Below, in pieces: positions 26,502-34,680 of a stretch of DNA of 64,000 nt. Position 1 is the stretch's first letter; each line of letters opens with the position of its first letter. This DNA comes from Nocardia cyriacigeorgica. GTDB taxonomy: Bacteria > Actinomycetota > Actinomycetes > Mycobacteriales > Mycobacteriaceae. The translations under genes and the position numbers were made by a program. The DNA lies in assembly GCF_010868145.1 (NCBI RefSeq), contig NZ_JAAGUY010000001.1:558001-622000 (forward strand). Reading direction: 5' to 3'. The notes under the pieces were generated by a model that saw only the letters and a program-made list of their open reading frames with translations, did not search any database and was not told where the DNA came from.

Positions 26502-27398
26502 TCAGCGTGAACGGATGACAACAACCGGGCAGGCGACTGTGTGTAGAACGGAGTTGCTCGTCGATCCGAGCAGCATGCTGGTGAAGCCGCCGCGGCCGTG
26601 GCTGCCGACGACAACCATTTGGGCGTAGTCGGATTGGTCGTGGAGCGCGTGTGCCGGCCGGTTGGGTACAACGAGTCTGCGTACCTGGACGTCGGGATAC
26701 TTCTCCGCGAAGCCTGCCAGCCGCTCAGCGAGCACGGCGCGTTCGGCCTCGCGCAGCGATTCCCAGTCCCTCGTTGGCAGGTCCAGGGAGCTGGTGTCGC
26801 TCCAGGCGTGCAGGGCGATCAGGCCGACGTTGCGGCGTGATGCTGCATCATAGGCGTATTCGACTGCGGACACACTGTTTTCGGTGCCATCGACCCCGAC
26901 GAGGATAGGTTTGTCAGCCGACACAGCGTCAATCGCGGCGAAATCGTGGATGACTGCCACCGGGCAGTGGGCGTGCCGAGTGATCGCGGTGCCGACCGAG
27001 CCGAGCAGCCCACGCTGAAACGCGCCTGATCCACGGCTGCCCACGACCAGCATTCTCGCGGTTGTGGAGCGGTCGAGCAGAGTGGGGATGATGAAGTTGG
27101 ACGTGACCTCGGTGGTGAGGGTCAGCCGGTCGTCGTCGACTGCTTGACGCACGACTCGCGCTGCTTCGGTGACCACACGCTCGCCATCGGCGCGGAGCCA
27201 CTGCTGCTCACGTTCGGACGGCTCTAGGCCTTCACTGAGCGCTGATGCCATCGCGATTCCCGTGGAGATGATCAGGTGCAGATGCGCGTCGTGTAGTAGC
27301 GCTTCCGCAGCGGCCCAGGCTGCTGCGTGGTAGGAGCTCGCTGATCCGTCGACCGCGGCCAGGATGACCCGCTCGTTCGGACTGGTGTGCGCCGACAT
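26502..27398 (-). CDS. Tandem universal stress protein
   Basis: The 298-residue protein has two UspA domains: ILAAVDGSASSYHAAAWAAA at the start and ILVGVDGTENSVSAVEYAYD in the middle. Both keep the ATP loop (VVGSRGSGAFQRGLLGS; VVGSHGRGGFTSMLLGST), so both halves may bind ATP. It belongs to the DosR-associated tandem Usp group. The upstream gene at 27443 (Rv1733c-like) is on the same strand with a 44-bp gap, so co-transcription is likely. A 177-bp gap follows to 26324, with a weak CCAACC/GGTTGG hairpin near 26326. Confidence 0.92.
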   Translation of the reverse strand: MSAHTSPNERVILAAVDGSASSYHAAAWAAAEALLHDAHLHLIISTGIAMASALSEGLEPSEREQQWLRADGERVVTEAARVVRQAVDDDRLTLTTEVTSNFIIPTLLDRSTTARMLVVGSRGSGAFQRGLLGSVGTAITRHAHCPVAVIHDFAAIDAVSADKPILVGVDGTENSVSAVEYAYDAASRRNVGLIALHAWSDTSSLDLPTRDWESLREAERAVLAERLAGFAEKYPDVQVRRLVVPNRPAHALHDQSDYAQMVVVGSHGRGGFTSMLLGSTSNSVLHTVACPVVVIRSR

Positions 27399-27442
27399 TC
27401 ATATCCCCTTCTCGAAGATGGTCATCCGGCGGGTCGGCCGGG

Positions 27443-28117
27443 CTATGACATATCGCCTGTGACGGGTTTGTCGAATAGCACCCATTCGCGCTCCCACTGC
27501 TTGGCATGCCGGCGGCCCGACAGGATCGAGGCACCGCGGAGCAGCCCAACGCCGAGCAGGCATGTGGCGGTCCAGATGAGTATCGTGGCGCCGATTCCGG
27601 CGAACGCGGCGGTGACGGGGTTGCGAGGCGCCTCGGTGAGTGCGCCATCGTGATCGACCCAGACAGGTACTTGGTCTCCGACGTCGGTGCGGCGCGGCAC
27701 GGCTACGACGGCTGTCACGGCACGATCTCCAGTCTTCCAGCGCACTTGGGCCTCGAAGTCGTGTGCTTCGGTCCATTCCGGTTCGGTGAGCACGGTGGCA
27801 TCGATGGATGTTGCGCGTGCGTGCTCGGCACGGACACGCGCGGCGTCGTCCGTATAGATCTGGGTCCCGATGGTCAATGCCAGTGGGAGGGCAAGCATGA
27901 CCGCGATCGCCACGACAACCAGCAGCAGGCATTCGGCCCGGTCCGACGAGCGGAGTAGCGGGTTGGGGTTCCATGGCCGCATCCACGACCACATCGGCGC
28001 CCCAGCCCGAGTCTGGGCGTCCTCTACGCCGGCCATGGCGAGTCCCCTCTCGAACGGCAAACCTTCTTGTTCGAGCTTCCCGCGACGACCTGTGCGGTCG
28101 ACAGGGACGAAGGTCAT
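27443..28117 (-). CDS. Rv1733c-like two-helix membrane protein
   Basis: The 224-residue protein has a hydrophobic helix near residues 63-85 (LLLVVVAIAVMLALPLALTI), an extracytoplasmic domain of about 80 residues, and a second helix near 175-195 (GATILIWTATCLLGVGLL). The NPNPLLRSSDRAE segment before helix 1 and WVDHDGALTEAPRNP before helix 2 resemble Rv1733c, a DosR-regulon membrane protein and T-cell antigen. Its function is unknown. The start could be ATG 28117 or an internal ATG such as 28036. It is divergent from a Usp gene, with a DosR-like box in the gap. Confidence 0.8.
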   Translation of the reverse strand: MTFVPVDRTGRRGKLEQEGLPFERGLAMAGVEDAQTRAGAPMWSWMRPWNPNPLLRSSDRAECLLLVVVAIAVMLALPLALTIGTQIYTDDAARVRAEHARATSIDATVLTEPEWTEAHDFEAQVRWKTGDRAVTAVVAVPRRTDVGDQVPVWVDHDGALTEAPRNPVTAAFAGIGATILIWTATCLLGVGLLRGASILSGRRHAKQWEREWVLFDKPVTGDMS

Positions 28118-28156
28118 CGGGAGTAAGGGTCCACCGGCACCCCTCGACGATGAAGT

Positions 28157-28170
28157 GGCTTTGGACCTGC
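28157..28170. promoter_or_regulatory. DosR-box-like motif between divergent dormancy genes
   Basis: GGCTTTGGACCTGC, read on the other strand as AGGTC-CAAA-GCCAC, is a weaker DosR-type match. It lies 40 bases from the Rv1733c-like start and 86 from the Usp start, so it could serve both. Confidence 0.4.
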
Positions 28171-28255
28171 AGGTCGAGGACTTCCGGCGGACGCGGGCGA
28201 ATCCCGATGTTGCCTAGCCTGTAGAAGCCATCGCACCAGCGGAAGGACCTCGGTC

Positions 28256-29158
28256 ATGTGTGCGCAGAATCTCGATGATGAGCAATGGCCGATCGTGGTC
28301 GGCGTCGACGGCTCCGAAGCCAGTGACCTGGCCGTGCGGTGGGCAGCCGAGACCGCCTCCGCCAGAGGCCGGCGCCTTCGCCTCGTGCACGCTGCCGACC
28401 TCGCCGCGGCCCGGATGGTGCTCGAGCCATACGACCTGCTGGCGCCGTCGGTGACCGAATCCATGAAGGACCACAGCGCCGATTGTTCGGCAGCCGCACG
28501 CCGGCTTGCTTTGGCTGTCGACGCCGGGCTGCGGATCGACACCGAGACCGCCGACGGCATCCCGGCCCCGGTGCTGATCAGGCAGTCCAAGTCGGCGCAT
28601 CTGACCGCGATCGGCGCGTATGGCGTCAGCGGAGGCGGAATACTCGGCTCCACCGTGCTGGCCGTGACAACGCACGCACACGGTTCGGTAGTCGTTGTCC
28701 GTGACACCGGCACCGAACAGCAGACCCGCCACACCGGACCAGTCGTCGTTGGTGTCGACGGCAGCGAATTCAGCCGAACCGCAGTAGCCGCCGCGTTTTT
28801 CGAAGCCAGCGAACGCAATGCGCCCCTTGTCGCTGTCCACTGCTGGAGCGACCTTCGGTTCGGATGGTTCGCCGGACTACCCGACACGATCTCCAATCCT
28901 CACGCCGAAGCTGCCGCACAGGCGCTGGTCGCCGAACAGTTGGCCGGATGGACCGACAAGTATCCCGACGTCACCGTGACACCCAAGGTGTACATGTCCG
29001 GTCCGTGCCACCATCTGGTCGAATGGTCGAAATCGGCGCAGCTGGTCGTCACTGGAAGTCGTGGCCGCGGTGGCTTCTCCGGGATGCTGCTCGGCTCGAC
29101 GAGCACCGCCCTCGTTCAGAGCGCCCACTGCCCGGTCATGGTCGTCCATCCGCGCTGA
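28256..29158 (+). CDS. Tandem universal stress protein
   Basis: This 300-residue protein has a first domain starting IVVGVDGSEASDLAVRWAAE and a second starting VVVGVDGSEFSRTAVAAAFF. The second domain keeps the ATP motif (VTGSRGRGGFSGMLLGST); the first has a modified loop (IGAYGVSGGGILGST). It is most similar in layout to the Usp at 21680 (shared PYDLLAPSVTE-like helix and YPDVTVTPKVYMSGPCHHLV), so the two are probably recent paralogues. GGAAGGA precedes ATG 28256. Confidence 0.92.
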   Translation: MCAQNLDDEQWPIVVGVDGSEASDLAVRWAAETASARGRRLRLVHAADLAAARMVLEPYDLLAPSVTESMKDHSADCSAAARRLALAVDAGLRIDTETADGIPAPVLIRQSKSAHLTAIGAYGVSGGGILGSTVLAVTTHAHGSVVVVRDTGTEQQTRHTGPVVVGVDGSEFSRTAVAAAFFEASERNAPLVAVHCWSDLRFGWFAGLPDTISNPHAEAAAQALVAEQLAGWTDKYPDVTVTPKVYMSGPCHHLVEWSKSAQLVVTGSRGRGGFSGMLLGSTSTALVQSAHCPVMVVHPR

Positions 29159-29179
29159 CCGGATCGCTTCCGCTGCAGG

Positions 29180-30208
29180 TCAACCCACGACGACAGTGCT
29201 GATGGTCAGGTACACCAGGATCGACAGCACATCCTGCACGACTGTCGCCAACGGACCGGCCCCGAACGCCGGGTCGACGCCGACTATGGAGAACGCCCAC
29301 GGCAAGGCCATCGCGACGCCAGCCGCGACCGAACACGCCGCGAACAACGACAACGCGACCGCTAGTGAAACCGACGGGTCATGCCACAACAGCAAGGTCG
29401 CAGGGTAGGCGGCGACGGCAATGAGTGCGCCGATCAGTAGGCCGGTGATGGTTTCGCGCCACACGATGCTGCGAATGCCCACGCCTACGGACAATCCGCG
29501 AATGACCAGCGCCTCGGTTTGAGTCCCGACTGCGTCGGCCAGGTAAACCACGCCGGGGATGAAGAAGGCAACCAGCACCTGGCGTTCCAGCTGATCCTGG
29601 AATACGTCGAGGACTCCAGCTGCCAGTATCGCACCCACCAATCCGACCAGAAGCCACGGCAATCGATGCCAGAGGCGCCGGCCAATCCGCTCCGTCGTTG
29701 CCGATCGGGCTCCTGCTGTCGAGGCCAGATAACCCGACAGCCGAGCGACGTCCTCGTCGTGTTCCTGCAACAGCACCGACAACAGCCGCTGAGGAGGAAT
29801 AACGCCGAGCCATCGCCTTTCGGAATCGACCACAGCCAGCCCTGGCTCGTCATGGCGGAGTGCTTCCCAGACCGCGTCCTCTTGGTTTTGATGACCGGCG
29901 ACCACGGGCGGGTCGCGATCCATGACTTCGGCGACCCGAGCGGTGGGTTCGGCCGCCAGTAGATTCTCTATCGTGATCAGCCCGGCGAGCCGGGGCCCGT
30001 CGCAGACCGCGACGACCGACACCGTGGCGAAGCGTCTACCCTGCAGCCCACTCAGCACTTGGCCGACCGTGTCGTCCGGGCGCGCTTCAGGGATATCTCG
30101 GTACGCGTGCGCTGCCGCCGAGGTCAAGAACGCGGACGAGGATTCCACTGGTTGTCCGCGCCTACGGCGGTTCGGGGCGAACGTCCCGAACCGCCCGAGC
30201 GGCTTCAT
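29180..30208 (-). CDS. MgtE-like magnesium transporter with CBS domains
   Basis: The 342-residue protein has an N-terminal CBS pair (VSVVAVCDGPRLAGLITIEN; GLAVVDSERRWLGVIPPQRL) and a C-terminal membrane part with about five helices, holding YLADAVGTQTEALVIRGLS, the MgtE pore signature. It lacks the larger N-terminal helical domain of full MgtE, so it is a short form. It should move Mg2+ or another divalent cation across the inner membrane. ATG 30208 lies seven bases after the upstream Acg-like stop, which suggests one operon; the longer frame to 30283 overlaps that gene. Confidence 0.85.
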   Translation of the reverse strand: MKPLGRFGTFAPNRRRRGQPVESSSAFLTSAAAHAYRDIPEARPDDTVGQVLSGLQGRRFATVSVVAVCDGPRLAGLITIENLLAAEPTARVAEVMDRDPPVVAGHQNQEDAVWEALRHDEPGLAVVDSERRWLGVIPPQRLLSVLLQEHDEDVARLSGYLASTAGARSATTERIGRRLWHRLPWLLVGLVGAILAAGVLDVFQDQLERQVLVAFFIPGVVYLADAVGTQTEALVIRGLSVGVGIRSIVWRETITGLLIGALIAVAAYPATLLLWHDPSVSLAVALSLFAACSVAAGVAMALPWAFSIVGVDPAFGAGPLATVVQDVLSILVYLTISTVVVG

Positions 30209-30215
30209 CGGCCGG

Positions 30216-31196
30216 TCAGTCGACGTCGGGCGGGAACACCAGTTCCTCGACCGGACGTCGCGGCGTCGCAGGAATGGGCTCATTGCTGGTCGGTGCCCAC
30301 CCGACCCGAATGAAGGCCTGCGGGTGGCAGGTTCCGTTCAACATCTGCGACCTGATCCGCTCGCGCTGCGCAGGGATCTCGAGCGGTTCGGTGAGCGCAC
30401 AAGTGGCCAGCCCGATGTTTGCGGCAGTCAGCAGCACGGCGCTCAACGCCTCCCCGGCCCGCAACCGCGACATCCGATCATCGGCCGACGTTCCCAGCAT
30501 CAACAGCTCCGCGTAGTCATGCTCCTCGGCCGGATCAGCCAACTCCGGTGCAGCAAACGCCCGTGCAGGTAGCTCGTCACCGGGCCTCGGAAGGGGCGTA
30601 TTGCGGGCCGGAACGCCGTCGAGGCTGCCACGCCTTCCCGACCACACCGCCAGCTCGAACCGATAGTCGGGGTCCGCAGCATGTGCTCGTGCGGCGGCGC
30701 GCGCGGCGGCGATCAACTGTTCTCTTTCGAAGTCCCGAACCGGTCGCAGAATCGCCCCGAGCGACGCTGCTCGCTCGGTCAGCAATCCGAGATACCCGGG
30801 CGGTATGGGCCACGACGTGTAGTGGCGACGGTCGGTCCGCCGTTGATGAATCGCGGCGCTCATCTCGATCTCTTGACTGGTGGCACGGTGGCCGACCAAT
30901 GTCACTGCGGCGAGGTGATCCGGGTCGTCCGAGTTGGGCAACCGGTGAATGACCGTCGACCAACCCATCGCCGCGAACGCCACCGAAAGGTGGTGCAGCG
31001 CAGCGCCGCAACTGAGGATCAGATCACGCCGGTCAGGGTCGGTCATCGGCAAGGCCCGGTCCTCATCGAGGTACAGGTGGATACTTCGGCCGGCGATGCG
31101 CCAGCGCCATGGCTGCACGTTGTGTACCGACGGTGCTCGTCCGGCGAGCGCGAGTACCGCCTTAACAGTGTTGTCGTCAGGCAATCCGCGGTCCAT
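30216..31196 (-). CDS. Acg-like nitroreductase family protein, full length
   Basis: The 326-residue protein starts with the family AGRAPSVHNVQPWRWRI, then RRDLILSCGAALHHLSVAFA, HQRRTDRRHYTSWPIP and GEALSAVLLTAANIGLATCA and ends TPRRPVEELVF. The family (Rv2032/Acg, Rv3127, Rv3131) has a nitroreductase-like fold with one site closed by a lid; Acg binds FMN but shows little nitroreductase activity. All three are DosR targets. It is followed at once by the MgtE-like gene. A weak motif (GGGCATGAGGGCCC) lies upstream near 31259. Confidence 0.9.
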   Translation of the reverse strand: MDRGLPDDNTVKAVLALAGRAPSVHNVQPWRWRIAGRSIHLYLDEDRALPMTDPDRRDLILSCGAALHHLSVAFAAMGWSTVIHRLPNSDDPDHLAAVTLVGHRATSQEIEMSAAIHQRRTDRRHYTSWPIPPGYLGLLTERAASLGAILRPVRDFEREQLIAAARAAARAHAADPDYRFELAVWSGRRGSLDGVPARNTPLPRPGDELPARAFAAPELADPAEEHDYAELLMLGTSADDRMSRLRAGEALSAVLLTAANIGLATCALTEPLEIPAQRERIRSQMLNGTCHPQAFIRVGWAPTSNEPIPATPRRPVEELVFPPDVD

Positions 31197-31515
31197 GATG
31201 TCCGTCCTTCATCCGTAAGAGTTGCCACCACAGTGGCACCGCGATGTGCTGCAGATAAGGGCATGAGGGCCCCTTCTGAGGTGACTTCGGATGGCTGGCG
31301 CCGGACACCGCCTGCCGTTCGCGGACTATCGGAGCAATCGGCCGAACGGGCCTCGTTTCAACCGCGCGGTCATGCGAAACGCTGGTGCGTCCGGGCATGC
31401 CGCTCACCATTGGTCCTCGACAACGGTGACCAAGGACCGGCGCGGACGGCCCCGACCATGCTTAACCTTCAAGTATCCGTTCGAACGGAGCCGAAGGGGA
31501 CAGAAAGGCCAGCTC

Positions 31516-32388
31516 ATGTCCGCTATCACCAATCCACCGGTTGTCATCGGAGCAGATGGTTCCGAGCAGTCCCTCGTCGCCGTCCGCTGGGGGGCCACCT
31601 ACGCAGCACACCACCACGCACGACTGCATCTGGTCTACGCGATCGGGGTGCCGGTCGAGTTCGTGCCTGGTCTCTCTGGGCCGCCGTTGGATTACGAGGG
31701 ATTCCGCAAACACGGCGAAATCCTGCTCGCCGCTGCAGCCGAAGTCGCACACGAAGTCACAGCGTCGAGGGCGCCAGTCGAAATCACCACCGCGGTGATC
31801 GGCGCGGAGCCGATCCCCGTCCTGCGGGATCTCAGCAGCACGGCCCGCCTGCTGGTGGTCGGCAGCCGCGGCCTGGGGGCGTTCCGCCGCACACTGCTCG
31901 GCTCGGTGAGCACCGCGCTGGCCAGGCACGCGACCTGCCCGGTCGCCATCATCCCCGAGAACGACTTCCGCGGATGGCGGGGACCGGTTGTTGTCGGTGT
32001 CGACGGCTCCCCGGCCAGCGGTCGCGCTATCGCGATCGCGTTCGAAGAAGCTTCCGCCCGCGACACCGGCGTGGTTGCACTGCACGCATGGTCGGAGTTC
32101 AACCGCTACGTATCCCGGCCAGGTATGCAGACCGAAGCCGAAGCGCTGCTCTCTGAGAACATCGCCGGCTATCGCGAGAAGTACCCCGACGTGCCGGTCA
32201 AACGTGTCGTGGTGGAAGACCGCCCAGTCCGCTCCATCCTGCACGCCGCAGAATCGGCACAGCTGATCGTCCTCGGCAGCCATGGACGGGGCGGATTCGC
32301 CGGCATGACCCTTGGATCGGTCAGCCAAGCCGTCCTGCACACCACCGAATGTCCACTGATCATCGTCCGCGAACCCGAGGACAGCTGA
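31516..32388 (+). CDS. Tandem universal stress protein
   Basis: The 290-residue protein has two Usp domains (PVVIGADGSEQSLVAVRWGA; VVVGVDGSPASGRAIAIAFE), each with the ATP loop (VVGSRGLGAFRRTLLGS; VLGSHGRGGFAGMTLGS). ATG 31516 is chosen because homology begins there; the open frame extends upstream to 31291 without support. It is divergent from the Acg-like gene at 31196 across a 320-bp gap. It belongs to the DosR-type tandem Usps. Confidence 0.92.
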   Translation: MSAITNPPVVIGADGSEQSLVAVRWGATYAAHHHARLHLVYAIGVPVEFVPGLSGPPLDYEGFRKHGEILLAAAAEVAHEVTASRAPVEITTAVIGAEPIPVLRDLSSTARLLVVGSRGLGAFRRTLLGSVSTALARHATCPVAIIPENDFRGWRGPVVVGVDGSPASGRAIAIAFEEASARDTGVVALHAWSEFNRYVSRPGMQTEAEALLSENIAGYREKYPDVPVKRVVVEDRPVRSILHAAESAQLIVLGSHGRGGFAGMTLGSVSQAVLHTTECPLIIVREPEDS

Positions 32389-32637
32389 GCATCCGCGCAT
32401 CGGAAGCGGCGACAGCGGTTGTCCAGCGTCACCCGAAATGGCTTGTAGGCATCCAGATGACTGCCTGTGAGCCCGCTGGTCTCATGACACACGGCGTACC
32501 CTGTGCCATGCCGTGGACTATCCGCGCAGTGAGCACCGGCGCCGTCGGCGTGAGCGCCGCCAGGCGTGCCATTACTGGTGCCGGATTCGCTCTTGGGCAG
32601 AGATTGCGGAGCATTCGGGTGTTTCCTCGCGGCGCCG

Positions 32638-34518
32638 CTATACATCCCCATCGGCTCGCGCGCGGTTTGGCGGGAGGGCACCGCCCGCGGGGTCGGAAGT
32701 GGTAGTGCCGCGACGAGTGTCGGCCGAGTCGGTTGCGGTCACCGACGTCGTGCCGGCTGACTGCTCCCGTGCAGCCTTACCCGCGTCAGCGGGGCCTCTG
32801 TCATCGCTGGCGTCTGCTCCACCCTGTTGTGAGCGCAACCGTGCTTCGTAGGCTGCGACCGCAGTAGGCAGGGTCGGATAGAGATGCTCGGCACCGATCC
32901 GGTCGGTGAGGCCAGCGGCGTCGAGGTCGTCACGAAGGTCCTGTTTCACCCGCGCCATCGCGAAATCCACTCCACGCGAGGACAGTTCACATCGAAGCTG
33001 TTCCACAGCGTCCATCGCGGTCAAGTCGACCTCGACGTTCGCCTCGGCATTGAGTACGAACCAGCGCACCGGGGATGAGTCACGGTCGGCCTGTTGATCG
33101 ATCGCTTCCAGCGCCCGGCGCCGGAAGTCCTCGGCATTCGCAAAGCACAAGGGCGCGTCGTAACGGTAGATGAGTAAGCCGGGAACGGGCTTCGCTTGGG
33201 GGTAGTCGTCGATGTCGTGCATTCCGGGCAGATCGGGCACGTAGCCGAGGATGGCGTCGTGGGCCCGGGCGACTCTGCGCAGCAGATCGAAGATCGAGAG
33301 CCCGATGGCGATCAGCACGCCGTACAGCACTCCGAGCGCGAGCACAGAGAGCAGCGTGGCCAGCGCCAGCAGCAGTTCACTGCGCCGGAACCGGCCGATT
33401 CGCCGGAACTCCGCCATGTCGACCAGGCGGATAGCTGCGTACACCACCAGCGCGCCCAGAGCCGCGGTAGGAAATCCTGACAACACTCCCCTCGCCCCGA
33501 TCAACACCACAAGGACAACCGCCAGCGCGGTGAGCGAGTACAGCTGGGTCTTGGCGTTCATCGAGTCGGCGATGGTTGTCCGGCTTCCACTACAGCTCAC
33601 TGGGAAGCCGTGCAGGGCGCCCGCTGCCAGGTTCGTTGCCCCCAGCGCTGCGAGTTCGGTGTTCGCGTTGACGTGGCGGCCGTGCCGGGCGGCGAACGCT
33701 CGTGCGGTCAGCGCGTTGTCGGAGAAGCCGACGATCGCGATGCCGATAGCGGGAAAGATGAGCTGGGTCAGGTCCGATGGTGCCACTGCAGCGAATCCAG
33801 GGGCTGGGATACCCGAGGGCACCGGCCCGACGGTCTCGATGCCGTTGTTCGGTAATGAGAACACCGCGACTATGACTGTCGCCAGCAGCACCGCCAGCAA
33901 CGGGCCCGGCAGTCGAGGCGCCCACCGCGCTGCTGCCAGCAACCCCAGCAGGACAGCTCCCGCGAGGAGCGTCGTCGGCCAGTGCAGTGCCGCCAGGTTC
34001 TCGCCGAAAGACCGCAGCTGCGCGGGGATCGTGTCGCCGTCCACGGGAATCCCGGTGACTGTGCCCAGTTGGCCGACAATCATGATGCCTGCCGTCCCGG
34101 CGAGGTAGCCGACGAGTACAGGTCTGGACAACAGGTCCGCGAGCACACCCAATCTGGCCACCGCACCGGCAAGACACAGCACACCGACAACGACCGCGAG
34201 TATTGCCGCCAGCGCAGCGTAACGGGCAGGATCGCCGCCGGCCAGAGGTGCCAGCGCGACAGCGGTCATCAATGCAGTTGTCGACTCCGGCCCCACCGAC
34301 AGCTGACGTGACGTACCGAGCACGGTATATACCGCCAGTGGACCCAGCACCGCCCACAGCCCGACAACTGGCGGTAGTCCTGCCACGGTCGCGTAAGCCA
34401 TCACCTGGGGCACGAGGTACGCAGCCACTGTGATTCCGGCCAGCACATCCGTCCGCAACCAGCGACGTTGATAGTGCCGGAATTGGTCCAACCCGGGTAG
34501 CGCACGCGCCGCCATCAT
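32638..34518 (-). CDS. SulP-family anion transporter with STAS domain (Rv1739c-like)
   Basis: The protein of about 626 residues has ten or more membrane segments, the SulP signature region YLVPQVMAYATVAGLPPVVG, SVGPESTTALMT and GFPVSCSGSRTTIADSMNAK, then a STAS domain at about 460-560. A disordered charged tail follows (to NRARADGDV). It should carry sulfate or another anion across the inner membrane; Rv1739c is the DosR-regulon relative. ATG 34518 (or the adjacent ATG 34515) is chosen; the longer frame to 34788 has no support and runs antisense to the HAD-GH65 gene. A DosR-like box lies 57 bases upstream. Confidence 0.88.
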   Translation of the reverse strand: MMAARALPGLDQFRHYQRRWLRTDVLAGITVAAYLVPQVMAYATVAGLPPVVGLWAVLGPLAVYTVLGTSRQLSVGPESTTALMTAVALAPLAGGDPARYAALAAILAVVVGVLCLAGAVARLGVLADLLSRPVLVGYLAGTAGIMIVGQLGTVTGIPVDGDTIPAQLRSFGENLAALHWPTTLLAGAVLLGLLAAARWAPRLPGPLLAVLLATVIVAVFSLPNNGIETVGPVPSGIPAPGFAAVAPSDLTQLIFPAIGIAIVGFSDNALTARAFAARHGRHVNANTELAALGATNLAAGALHGFPVSCSGSRTTIADSMNAKTQLYSLTALAVVLVVLIGARGVLSGFPTAALGALVVYAAIRLVDMAEFRRIGRFRRSELLLALATLLSVLALGVLYGVLIAIGLSIFDLLRRVARAHDAILGYVPDLPGMHDIDDYPQAKPVPGLLIYRYDAPLCFANAEDFRRRALEAIDQQADRDSSPVRWFVLNAEANVEVDLTAMDAVEQLRCELSSRGVDFAMARVKQDLRDDLDAAGLTDRIGAEHLYPTLPTAVAAYEARLRSQQGGADASDDRGPADAGKAAREQSAGTTSVTATDSADTRRGTTTSDPAGGALPPNRARADGDV

Positions 34519-34574
34519 GTCAGCATTGTCCGTCCTCACCGCTGCGTCGCGCGCCTGCCGTTTGTGTTCCGTTT

Positions 34575-34590
34575 GCGGACCAAAGGCACT
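34575..34590. promoter_or_regulatory. DosR-box-like motif upstream of the SulP gene
   Basis: GCGGACCAAAGGCACT contains CGGAC-CAAA-GGCAC, a partial match to GGGAC-N4-GNCCC. It is 57 bases upstream of the SulP start on the minus strand and about 90 bases from the HAD-GH65 start on the plus strand. Confidence 0.4.
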
Positions 34591-34680
34591 TTTCTTCCCA
34601 CCTGAGGGCGAGCAAGATCGAGACGTGCAGGTCGCGCGCAGATCTTCCTCGGGTCCGCACCACACGGGCGGGTCGGTGTC